Source: Lunatimonas sp.
GTDB lineage: Bacteria > Bacteroidota > Bacteroidia > Cytophagales > Cyclobacteriaceae
Assembly: GCF_020832325.1 (NCBI RefSeq)
Contig: NZ_JAFIEU010000002.1
Location: forward strand, 62,001-126,000
Direction: 5' to 3'
Length of the DNA: 64,000 bases
The notes beneath the pieces were generated by a model. That model saw only the letters and a list, made by a program, of their open reading frames with translations, was not told where the DNA came from and ran no database searches. The stretch's first letter is position 1, and each line of letters begins with the position of its first letter. Made by a program: the position numbers and the translations under genes. Shown in pieces: positions 25,704-33,590 of this stretch.

Positions 25704-25710
25704 CAAAAAA

Positions 25711-25737
25711 AGAGGTCTCTTTGGACCTCTTTTTTTG
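25711..25737. terminator. Bidirectional terminator
   Basis: AGAGGTC-TCTTTG-GACCTCT flanked by A7 on one side and T8 on the other. It can end the tRNA array on the plus strand and the GH106 gene on the minus strand. Confidence 0.85.
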
Positions 25738-25744
25738 TGTTTGA

Positions 25745-28700
25745 TTACTCCACTTTTAGAATCTTCACCGGACCAAGTAATCCAGAGGGAAGTAGGGGAG
25801 CATTGGCCTGATAGAAAGGCATGGTGGTAAACGTGGATTTTTTCGCACCGGGCTGTGCATCACCAATAAGGCGGTTAACCCAGAGGTTGGCCACACGTAT
25901 CTCCAAAAGGTTTTCACCGCTTTTTAGCACATCGCTGATGTCCAGTTTGAAGGGGCGCTTCCAAACAATGCCCACAGTATGTCCATTTACAGTCAGTTCG
26001 GCGAGGTTTTTCACTTCTCCTAGATCTATCTCGTAGTTCCCGGGAACAAAGTCTGTCGGTAAAACCAGGGAATGGGTATAGGTGGCGATGCCGGAGAAAT
26101 ATTTCAACGTAGGATCCGTATGGGACGACCAAGAACTGAGAGATGGGAAGTTTTCTTTCACGCTTCCGAAATCCAGTTGCCAAGGGCCATCGATGGTTGT
26201 CAAAACAGTCCGTTTTTGCTCGGGTACGCTAAAGGACTCCGCGCTAGCTGCTTCTCGGAACACAATGAAGTAAGCATCCCAAGAGGAGAAAGTTAGTGGT
26301 ATCTCGGTTCTACCTTCCCGTATCTGATAGGAAAGTTCCTGTACGCTGCCGTCTATGGGATTCCAGCGCATGGGCTTTTTATCCGTCATGCGGAAGCTTA
26401 CCAGCGCGGAGGTTTCGTTTGCATGTCGATTGTTTACCCAATAGATATCCGAATCCTCTGTTTTTCGATGTCTGAAAAGGATTTTGTGACTAGTACCCGT
26501 GATCTGTACATCTGGAGCAACCGGAAGTTTAACGGCGGGTCCTACATTACTCTTCTCCCATAGTTCCTTTGCCAACGCCTGAAAGTCTTGGTCTGAATCA
26601 GCTAGGCTGGGTGATTGGACCGGGCGTTCACCAATGATTGGTACACCTGCATCTGCCAAAACTTTCAGTTTACGGAGGACGCGAAGGGTCATCAAGCGGG
26701 TGCTTTCGTCCAGCATTAACGCTTCGTAGGTGTTTCCGCTCCGTGCCTTGAGCCGATCCTTTTCTGCTTCGATGGCCTCGAGTAGAGCGGTAGCGTTGAC
26801 AAAGTCGAATTCATAACCCGCAGGTATAGCTGGGAGTGTTTCCCGCGCAATCCATGTGATATTGGTATTTTCCCCGTATAGGTAAAGAATATCGGCTACA
26901 TTACTCCCTTGCTGCATCATGGCCGAGCTTCTGCTCAGGTAGTCTATCCATGGTTTTGCCAGTTCCGCCCAGGTTTCCTGCCGCGTGAAGTACTGGCCGA
27001 AGGGACCAAGAGAAAAGCCCGGCTTTTTATCATCCAATGGTTGATGCACGGAGGTGTGGATAACGAAGCGGTTGAGTCCGGAAGCGAGCTCTAGGTCGGC
27101 GGTACGTTTTAGCCGTTCGGGGTACTCCTGAAAGGGTCGCCCCACAGAGGTCATGGATTCGGCTGCTACAAAGGGTTTTCCGTAGATATTTGCTACAGAG
27201 GCAGATTCCCGGATGTCAGCCTCGCTGCGCACTTCCTCGTCCTCGCCTCCCGCCAGACTGCCGGGAGTCCACATGGCCGACATGGGGATATCTGCGTTCC
27301 TTTTCACATCCATGCCATCTGCGAGGTAAATGCGTTTGTTTTCGTGGGATTCGGTATACCGCTTCATGCCCCGTTTTTTCAGTTCCTCTCCGATTACGTC
27401 GTAGTGGTAATCGGAGATCATCTCACCGATCGTTTGCCGAAAATCCCATAGAAATTTTTCGCTCGCTTCCACGCTGTTTACGACTCGCCCGGTGAGCGCG
27501 GGCAGGAAGCTTAGTAGGCTATATCCACGCCTTTTTTCAAATTCTGCCGGAAAATCTCCCGTCCAGTTCATGTGGCCGGCCTCGTAGCTGTCCAGAATCA
27601 TGTATTCCAGTCCACCCGGACCCAGTTTGCCGCCGGTGGCGTCTTCGTACAGATCCAGGTAATGGTTGATATAGCGGCGAACTGCTTGTGGATCCAATTT
27701 GTCGACTTCCAGTCCTGTCGCCTCTGGGGAAGCGGGATGGTTCTGCCTTCCGGTCAGGGAGTAGCCAAATCGGATGATCTTCCACCTACCGGAAGGAGCT
27801 GACCAGCTGAGCGCACCATTTTCACCCATTTTGGAAGTCAGGTCCACTACCCCGTCGGCAGGGATAATTCCAACGGCTTCCTGTGTTGCAGGGCTTGCCA
27901 GGAGGTAGTCCTCTGTCCAGGGAGAAAATCCAGCTTTGTCTTCCACCTGATCAATGCGTGATGTGGTGTAAAGCTGAAATTCGGCTACTTCCACCCCATC
28001 AGGTTTGAGTTCACCCTGATTCAGTCCGGCCATGGCCGCAAAAAAGTTCGGCTCGGGAGGCAGTGTTTCAAATGCGATCCGCCAGTATTTCGCTTTAGTG
28101 GCAGGAATCGCTACAGTATTGAAGGGAACCGTACTTCCCGATACAGTGGCTACCGTGTGGAAAGTTACCCCATCGTCGGAGACTTTTAGCCGGCGGTTTT
28201 TCGGACCTCCATTAAATTCAGCCAACGGGCCGTTCATGGCTCCCGAAATGCTGAAAGCCCGAAAGGTTTGCGGCTGCTCGAAGGCGTATTGAATCCACAT
28301 ATCCTCTCCGATTTCCATTGGGGGGAGAAACCCTGATTTTTCTAGGCTACCATCTAGTAATAGCCGGGTGTCAAAGTCACCGCCGCTATGCGTGATGCGG
28401 GGATTTAGATCAGGTAGGGATAATTCTGTTTCGGGCACTTGAAAAGCCACCACGAGTGCATCTTTATAAAACCGTGGTACCTCCCCAATAAACCCGCCGG
28501 ATATGCCACCTCCCTCTAGATGGGCATCCTGGTATTTGCCCGTTTGATCAGAGGGCATGGGCAATGGGCCCGAAAAGGTGCGACCTCCCTCAACTTCCCA
28601 TTCCGACCAAACGTATTTCTTCATTGCATCGTCAGGGCTGACCCAGGGACCTCCTGTTACACTCCACCCGGGTGAGCCGGCAATAGCCATTTCCAAACCT

Positions 28701-29017
28701 TTCTGACTGGCTAGCTCGGTGGTGTGTCGAAAGGCAGCCTTCCACGGCGGTGTCATAAATACCAGTTTTTCCGGAACTACCACCGGCGTAAAGAGGTTGG
28801 CATCGAAATTTTGGAAACCACCTATGCCCGTTTTTTCCATCCATTCCAGGTCTTTTTGGATGCCCTCCTGTGTGATGTTGCCATTCATCCAATGCCACCA
28901 CACCCGCGGTTTGGCGAGGTTGTCGGGGTGCAGAAAGTTAGTGTAAAGGGGGTCTTGCTGACACATGGCGCTGTGTGCCACCCACAGCGATACAACAAGC
29001 AGTATGATTTGCTTCAT
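25745..29017 (-). CDS. Glycoside hydrolase family 106-like (alpha-L-rhamnosidase)
   Basis: 1090-residue secreted enzyme with a signal peptide (MKQIILLVVSLWVAHSAMCQ). The N-terminal region has the GH106 hallmark PRVWWHWMNGNITQEGIQKD, then GIGGFQNFDA, a TIM-barrel region with YMILDSYEAGHMNW and PFVAAESMTSVG (conserved Glu residues, plausibly catalytic), inserted discoidin-like beta domains (about 210-370), and a C-terminal galactose-binding-like jelly roll ending NLWVNRLIGD. GH106 enzymes release L-rhamnose from plant or algal polysaccharides such as pectin. No SusC/SusD pair or other glycosidase is adjacent, so it is not within an evident polysaccharide utilisation locus. Confidence 0.85.
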   Translation of the reverse strand: MKQIILLVVSLWVAHSAMCQQDPLYTNFLHPDNLAKPRVWWHWMNGNITQEGIQKDLEWMEKTGIGGFQNFDANLFTPVVVPEKLVFMTPPWKAAFRHTTELASQKGLEMAIAGSPGWSVTGGPWVSPDDAMKKYVWSEWEVEGGRTFSGPLPMPSDQTGKYQDAHLEGGGISGGFIGEVPRFYKDALVVAFQVPETELSLPDLNPRITHSGGDFDTRLLLDGSLEKSGFLPPMEIGEDMWIQYAFEQPQTFRAFSISGAMNGPLAEFNGGPKNRRLKVSDDGVTFHTVATVSGSTVPFNTVAIPATKAKYWRIAFETLPPEPNFFAAMAGLNQGELKPDGVEVAEFQLYTTSRIDQVEDKAGFSPWTEDYLLASPATQEAVGIIPADGVVDLTSKMGENGALSWSAPSGRWKIIRFGYSLTGRQNHPASPEATGLEVDKLDPQAVRRYINHYLDLYEDATGGKLGPGGLEYMILDSYEAGHMNWTGDFPAEFEKRRGYSLLSFLPALTGRVVNSVEASEKFLWDFRQTIGEMISDYHYDVIGEELKKRGMKRYTESHENKRIYLADGMDVKRNADIPMSAMWTPGSLAGGEDEEVRSEADIRESASVANIYGKPFVAAESMTSVGRPFQEYPERLKRTADLELASGLNRFVIHTSVHQPLDDKKPGFSLGPFGQYFTRQETWAELAKPWIDYLSRSSAMMQQGSNVADILYLYGENTNITWIARETLPAIPAGYEFDFVNATALLEAIEAEKDRLKARSGNTYEALMLDESTRLMTLRVLRKLKVLADAGVPIIGERPVQSPSLADSDQDFQALAKELWEKSNVGPAVKLPVAPDVQITGTSHKILFRHRKTEDSDIYWVNNRHANETSALVSFRMTDKKPMRWNPIDGSVQELSYQIREGRTEIPLTFSSWDAYFIVFREAASAESFSVPEQKRTVLTTIDGPWQLDFGSVKENFPSLSSWSSHTDPTLKYFSGIATYTHSLVLPTDFVPGNYEIDLGEVKNLAELTVNGHTVGIVWKRPFKLDISDVLKSGENLLEIRVANLWVNRLIGDAQPGAKKSTFTTMPFYQANAPLLPSGLLGPVKILKVE

Positions 29018-29266
29018 AGAGAGGTGTTTTGGGTTAATAAAAGTATCGTCTCTTCGAAAAGCTGCTTTCCTTGTTTTGAAAATGGGAACCTATCCGCGGG
29101 AGAATATGGAGGTTCATGCAGCACGTACCTTTCCTCAGAGGAATGATGGGTCTAAGGTACTAAATTGTAGGAAAAAGAAATAGAAAGGGTAGCGACATGA
29201 AGTGGATACTTGCTTATTATCCTTATCTTTCGTAGGGAAATACCAGTAGATCATCTTGCCATACCT

Positions 29267-29998
29267 ATGAAACGACACCTTACCGCTATCATTTTCGCCG
29301 TCGCCTTGATCGTTTCCTCGGCCATTTTGGGGAATGCCTTCATCAACCGTAATAAGAAAACCGGCACGGTGGATGTGACGGGTCTGGGTCAAAAAGATTT
29401 TATGTCCGACTTAGTGGTTTGGGAGGGTAACTTCAGCAGGGAAAGCCAGGACATCAAGGTAGCCTATGCAGAGCTTGAAAAAGATCGCAGGAGCGTGTTG
29501 GAGTACCTTACCCGAAAGGGAATTCCCAACGAGCAGATTATTTTTAAGGCAGTGAACACCAATCCGCTTTACCAGCAGAATTACAGTGCTTCGGGGAATT
29601 ATATGGGGCAGACCTTTTTGGGATATGAACTAAATCAAAGCCTACAGATAGAATCTAAAGAGGTGGACAAAGTGGAGCAGATTTCGAGGGAAATCACCGA
29701 GCTACTCTTGCAGGGGGTGAAATTCTACTCACAACCTCCCAGGTATTACTATACCGATCTGGAAAGCCTAAAGATTGAGATGATATCCCGGGCGACGGAG
29801 GATGCACGGCTGCGTGCGGAGACCATCGCAGAAAACTCCGGATCGAAGCTGGGCCGACTTATCTCTGCCAACATGGGTATTTTCCAGATCACCGGCCAAA
29901 ACTCCACCGAAGACTATTCCTGGGGCGGAACGTTCAACACCGTGTCCAAAGCGAAAACAGCTTCCATCACCATGCGGTTGAGCTATTCGGTCAAGTAA
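29267..29998 (+). CDS. SIMPL domain (DUF541) protein
   Basis: 243 residues from the ATG at 29267 (MKRHLTAIIFAVALIVSSAIL); the track start 19 codons earlier lies in the leader. One N-terminal membrane anchor or signal. The SIMPL domain begins GTVDVTGLGQKDFMSD and contains SLKIEMISRATEDARLRAETIAENSGSKLGRL, the family core. SIMPL proteins are periplasmic with poorly known roles. It stands alone; the 250-base gap from the divergent GH106 gene shows no other gene. Confidence 0.88.
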   Translation: MKRHLTAIIFAVALIVSSAILGNAFINRNKKTGTVDVTGLGQKDFMSDLVVWEGNFSRESQDIKVAYAELEKDRRSVLEYLTRKGIPNEQIIFKAVNTNPLYQQNYSASGNYMGQTFLGYELNQSLQIESKEVDKVEQISREITELLLQGVKFYSQPPRYYYTDLESLKIEMISRATEDARLRAETIAENSGSKLGRLISANMGIFQITGQNSTEDYSWGGTFNTVSKAKTASITMRLSYSVK

Positions 29999-30095
29999 AA
30001 AGTGGCTGGGCCTCTGTCAGCAAGGAAGGGAAGCCATGGATAGTCTTTTTAACAGGTTTTGACGTAAGCGATAGTGATTCACTGATTTCTTTTCC

Positions 30096-31016
30096 ATGAT
30101 GCGATTTCCCTTGTACGTTTTGTTCGGCTTGTGGTTGCAGCTACCTGTAAGCGGAAGCCTTGTCCATGCGCAATCAACTTCCACACCCCAGGAGAGGTTT
30201 TCCTTTGCCTTCCTCACCGATATCCACCTCCAACCGGAACGACGGGCGCCCATTGGATTTCAAATGGCGATTGATAAGGTAAATGAATTGAATCCAGATT
30301 TTGTCATCAGCGGCGGAGATCAGGTGTATGACGTGATGCGCGGCAACCAAACAAGGGCTGATTCTTTGTTTTCGCTTTACGTAGAGATGTGCAAGGGATT
30401 CAACATGCCTATTTACCATACCGTGGGCAATCACGACCTTTTTGCGATTTATCCCGAAAGCCCCGAAACGGAAGGTCATCCGGATTATAAACTTGGCATG
30501 TTTGAGCGCTACCTAGGCCGTCCTTATTACTCCTTCGGTCACAAAGGCTGGCATTTTATCGTGCTAAACTCACTGGATGTGACGGAAGAGAAACGTTACA
30601 AAGCTTCGGTAGATCAAGCCCAAATTGAATGGCTTAAAGAGGACCTTGCTAAGCTAGATGGTACAACGCCAGTGGTAGTGGTGACCCATATTCCCTTGGT
30701 TACGGCCCGGGGCATCGTTACCGGCAATCCAGCAGGAAATTCGGTCACAAACAGTGCTGAGATTATCTCCTTATTCGAAGACCACAACTTAAAGCTCATA
30801 CTACAGGGTCATATTCATTGGAAAGAACATGGGCAGGTCAATGACCGCTTTCAGTATCTAACTGGCGGGTCGATCGCTGGAAATGGGTGGAAGGGCAGGC
30901 GGCACGACACCAAAGAAGGCTTTGTCCTGTTGCATGTGGAGGGAGATGATTTTCGCTGGGAATACATAGACCACGGCTGGGAGGCTGATCGCCTTCGATT
31001 CGGCGTGGAGGAGTAG
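30096..31016 (+). CDS. Secreted metallophosphoesterase (calcineurin-like)
   Basis: 306 residues with a signal peptide (ending SGSLVHAQ). The dimetal motifs are complete: FLTDIHL (D, H), ISGGDQV (GGD), TVGNHD (GNHD), VVVTHIPL and LQGHIHWKEHGQ (GHxH). The overall layout resembles CpdA/Icc-type or tartrate-resistant-like phosphodiesterases with a short C-terminal beta domain. Exported location and context give no substrate. It is probably monocistronic. Confidence 0.9.
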   Translation: MMRFPLYVLFGLWLQLPVSGSLVHAQSTSTPQERFSFAFLTDIHLQPERRAPIGFQMAIDKVNELNPDFVISGGDQVYDVMRGNQTRADSLFSLYVEMCKGFNMPIYHTVGNHDLFAIYPESPETEGHPDYKLGMFERYLGRPYYSFGHKGWHFIVLNSLDVTEEKRYKASVDQAQIEWLKEDLAKLDGTTPVVVVTHIPLVTARGIVTGNPAGNSVTNSAEIISLFEDHNLKLILQGHIHWKEHGQVNDRFQYLTGGSIAGNGWKGRRHDTKEGFVLLHVEGDDFRWEYIDHGWEADRLRFGVEE

Positions 31017-31146
31017 GTACGTTCCTTGACCCTGTCGAATGCTAGTAGGTATCCAAAAGAAACTTAGGGGATATACCGGTGTGCACAAAAAAAAGCCCGC
31101 GCGGTTGGCACAGGTCTTTTCTGTAGATGGGGATCTGGTACAAGGT

Positions 31147-31392
31147 CTATTGTTTGGTCAATCCTTCAATTGCTTCAATCACCAAAAAATCATCGGTGTT
31201 GGACCGCCCTTCCATTTTTTCCTCATCGCTTTGCGAGGGAAACGAACCGTTTTTCAGGTGTTCTTGATAGACGGATGAATCCGCATGAAACATCCCCCTA
31301 CCCGGAAAATAGAAGATATGGTCACCCTTTTTAATCTTCTGTTTGGTCTGTACGCAAACGCCGTCATGCTTTGCATCAATAAACTTTCCCAT
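31147..31392 (-). CDS. Small hypothetical protein
   Basis: 81 residues, no signal peptide. MGKFIDAKHDGVCVQTKQKIKKGDHIFYFPGRGMFHADS suggests a compact beta-rich domain of the kind seen in small Bacteroidota proteins that treat nucleic acids or zinc ribbons. Only one Cys is present, so it is not a zinc ribbon itself. The family was not recognised. A T8 tract after a GC-rich inverted stretch at 31088-31110 (minus) may terminate it. Confidence 0.6.
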   Translation of the reverse strand: MGKFIDAKHDGVCVQTKQKIKKGDHIFYFPGRGMFHADSSVYQEHLKNGSFPSQSDEEKMEGRSNTDDFLVIEAIEGLTKQ

Positions 31393-31514
31393 ATCTGCTC
31401 ATTAAAATGTAGACGAAGCACCGGGCTTATCCCGGATATTCCTGTAAAAACCTCAAACGTCGGTATCGATTTCCCTCAACAGTAGGAGAGATCACGTACC
31501 GAACGGAGCGTGCT

Positions 31515-31546
31515 ACAAAAAACGCTGAAGATTATTCAGCGTTTTT
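31515..31546 (-). terminator. Terminator overlapping the end of the Hc1 gene
   Basis: Minus strand AACGCTGAA-TAATC-TTCAGCGTT followed by TTTTT. The 5' arm is coding (last codons and stop of the histone-like gene). Confidence 0.85.
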
Positions 31547-31708
31547 AATGTCTTGAACTTCTTTTCGGATATCTTGGGCCAGGTTTTTCAGGTCCATCAT
31601 CGCCTTTCTGATCCGAGTTCCAGCAGCTTTGTTTTTGGCGCCATAAAATTTCTCAAAGTCAGCTTCAATGCCGTCTACCAGTTCTTTTACTTCTTTAAAT
31701 CTGCTCAT
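31532..31708 (-). CDS. Histone H1-like (Hc1) DNA-binding protein
   Basis: 58 residues, too short for the ORF track. The translation starts MSRFKEVKELVDGIEADFEK and continues FYGAKNKAAGTRIRKAMMDL, ending EVQDIKNAE. It is the small Hc1-type histone H1 homologue common in Bacteroidota: a basic, helical, nucleoid-associated protein usually present in high amounts. The gene has its own terminator, whose hairpin overlaps its last codons. It is likely monocistronic. Confidence 0.9.
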   Translation of the reverse strand: MSRFKEVKELVDGIEADFEKFYGAKNKAAGTRIRKAMMDLKNLAQDIRKEVQDIKNAE

Positions 31709-32027
31709 TGTAATAATGGTTTTTTGGTTAATTTGTTTGCTCTATTTTCTAAAGTTAGTTAAAATTCTCAATTAGCCCATTAATTTGGAATGAAAAGCGT
31801 TTAATTTTTTGCGCACTTTCTGCCTTTCCGGAGTCCTTGAGCAGGTTTTTTAGACCAGCTCCTTGGTTGTTCCAAACGGTGAAAAACCAAAAAACGCATC
31901 TCGGCCAAATTTATTTGCATTTCGAGAGGGAGTCGCCTGCTGCGCTTCCCGGGGATGCGGGTTACAAAAACGGTGCCTTTTTTTCCGGATACCCCTTTCT
32001 TTTTTTTCCCTGAGGCGGCAGGAGGGA
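31709..32027. other. Gene-free stretch
   Basis: About 320 bases upstream of the Hc1 gene. No ORF, tRNA or clear hairpin was recognised. It is AT-rich near 31710-31800, which probably holds the Hc1 promoter (a weak TAACTTTA is seen on the minus strand). Homopolymer T and A runs occur near 31980-32010. Confidence 0.5.
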
Positions 32028-32063
32028 TAAAAAAATCCCCCAGCCGGGTGGGGCTGGGGGATT
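32028..32063 (-). terminator. Strong terminator of the small basic protein gene
   Basis: Minus strand AATCCCCCAGCC-CCACCC-GGCTGGGGGATT followed by T5 and ATCCC. Confidence 0.85.
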
Positions 32064-32095
32064 TCGACTAGGCCCTTTAAGTTATGGACACCGTA

Positions 32096-32209
32096 TTATC
32101 CTGCTTTTTTCTTCGCATCCTGTTTGGCTTTCTTGTCAGCCCGCTTTTCTATCAGGCTTTTAGCCGCTTTCTTTTTGGGGTCTTTTTTCTCCCCTTTGTC
32201 CTTGCTCAT
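32096..32209 (-). CDS. Lysine-rich 37-residue protein
   Basis: The translation MSKDKGEKKDPKKKAAKSLI continues EKRADKKAKQDAKKKAG and then stops. About 40 percent of the residues are Lys, and there are no aromatic residues. It is followed by a strong terminator, which supports a real transcript. It may bind nucleic acid or ribosomes, as similar tiny Lys-rich proteins in Bacteroidota are often suggested to, but no function is known. Not in the ORF track because of its length. Confidence 0.7.
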   Translation of the reverse strand: MSKDKGEKKDPKKKAAKSLIEKRADKKAKQDAKKKAG

Positions 32210-32276
32210 AGTAGTATAGCGATTAGGGAGAAAGGTACAAATAATTTCTGCAAATTACCATTTACCCATGGGGGAA

Positions 32277-32630
32277 TTAACCACGCTTTAATAGTCGGAT
32301 CAGGTCTTCGAGGAGTTTATTTTTCTCCTTCTCGGCATGAAGCAGTTGTTCCAAGTAATGAATCTTTTGGGTCAAAGCTGCCTCCGTTTTTTCGGAAAGG
32401 CTTTCCTCGTCAGTGACAAGCATGGAGCCGTTGCCGGTAAGCAGCCAAGTGGGGTTGATGTCTGCATAGCTCTTTACAAACCGTGCGATCCATTCGGATA
32501 AGACGTCTTTGTCTTTTCCTATTGCCTTGGATAGTGTCCCATTCCCGGCCCCAATCTCCATTTCTATCCGTCGTATACTGATCCCTTTTCTTTCGGCGTA
32601 CAGCCCAATTCGGTCTACAATGCTTCCCAT
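32277..32630 (-). CDS. XRE/CI-repressor-like HTH protein
   Basis: 117 residues. The N-terminal helix-turn-helix follows the Bacteroidota phage-repressor-like pattern: DRIGLYAERKGISIRRIEMEIGAGNGTLSKAI, then INPTWLLTGNGSMLVTDEE. A C-terminal coiled coil (about 85-115, LEQLLHAEKEKNKLLEDLIRLL) may dimerise it. No peptidase domain. It lies about 100 bases downstream of the methyltransferase-HIT gene and could regulate the HNH cassette; this is inference. Confidence 0.82.
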   Translation of the reverse strand: MGSIVDRIGLYAERKGISIRRIEMEIGAGNGTLSKAIGKDKDVLSEWIARFVKSYADINPTWLLTGNGSMLVTDEESLSEKTEAALTQKIHYLEQLLHAEKEKNKLLEDLIRLLKRG

Positions 32631-32726
32631 GTATTCTTTTGACTACGATTTCATTCTAGGTTACACGTATGTGCGAAATCACGTAGGAAGAGTCAAAAAT
32701 AAAGCGATTGATATCCTCCCAATCCT

Positions 32727-33590
32727 TCAAAAGTATGTTTTCTTTTCCGGAATCACCCCTCTCACACCTCCCTGTGGATCTTCCACATCTCCGTCATACC
32801 TCGGAATCAAATGGATATGAACATGCGAAACCGTTTGTCCGGCCTTTTCGCCAATATTGATCCCAACATTAAATCCCTCAGGGTTAAAACGTTTCTGAAC
32901 CTCCTTTTTTACCTGATTAAGCATAAGCAGGCAAGAGGCTTGCTCTTTATAGTTTAATTCGAAATAATCCGAAACATGCTTCTTGGGGATTATCAGGCTA
33001 TGGCCAGGATTTACCGGATATTTATCGAATAGGGAAAACGTCCGCCCTGATTCCAAAATCAACTCCACATCTCCACCCGGATTGCAAAACGGACACGCAG
33101 ACTCAACTCTTTGTAGTTGATTATAATGCCGGTATTCGTATATCTCACAACTATCATTTCGGAAAATCGACTGAAATGGCAAAACTACATTGGTCTGATA
33201 GGTTGGTTTTTGATGTATTCTGTGCATTCGGAATCCCTCATAAACCAGATCTCTTCGTACGGCAAAATAGGCTTTGCCGGAAGGTTTAAGCAAGGAAGAA
33301 ATTTCCATTAGTACCGATGCCTGTTCTTCCGGAAGCAGCACATTTAGCACATAAAAGCAAATAATGGTATCAAATTTTCGTTCTGGAAATTTGGGGAAAT
33401 AATGCTTATCATATCCTTCAATTAGAATGCCTTGATTGGCTAATATCTCCACATCTTTCCCAAAACCGCACCCAAAATCTAGCACATCCCCATCCATAAG
33501 CCCCCTTTCCTTCACTACTCTCGCAGGAAAGGAAAGGGAATCTCGCTCTTTGGCGGTGAGGTGAGAATACTGGTTAGCGTTTAGGTTCAT
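32727..33590 (-). CDS. Class I SAM methyltransferase fused to a HIT domain
   Basis: About 287 residues from Met at 33590 (MNLNANQYSHLTAKERDSL); the track start at 33617 overlaps the HNH gene further. Residues 1-150 form a Rossmann methyltransferase with motif I VLDFGCGFGKDVEIL and motif IV region FDTIICFYVLNVL. Residues 160-285 form a HIT domain opening ACPFCNPGG, with the histidine triad SHVHIHLIPRY. HIT proteins hydrolyse or transfer nucleotidyl groups, and aprataxin-type members repair adenylated DNA ends. The fusion together with an upstream overlapping HNH nuclease suggests a nucleic-acid modification or repair role, possibly defence. The DNA is AT-richer than the flanks. Confidence 0.88.
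   Translation of the reverse strand: MNLNANQYSHLTAKERDSLSFPARVVKERGLMDGDVLDFGCGFGKDVEILANQGILIEGYDKHYFPKFPERKFDTIICFYVLNVLLPEEQASVLMEISSLLKPSGKAYFAVRRDLVYEGFRMHRIHQKPTYQTNVVLPFQSIFRNDSCEIYEYRHYNQLQRVESACPFCNPGGDVELILESGRTFSLFDKYPVNPGHSLIIPKKHVSDYFELNYKEQASCLLMLNQVKKEVQKRFNPEGFNVGINIGEKAGQTVSHVHIHLIPRYDGDVEDPQGGVRGVIPEKKTYF

Noticed and set aside
24660-25704. CRISPR array from the repeated tRNA-like segments
   Set aside because: Repeats are tRNA-derived, unevenly spaced and contain genes; there are no spacers or cas genes.
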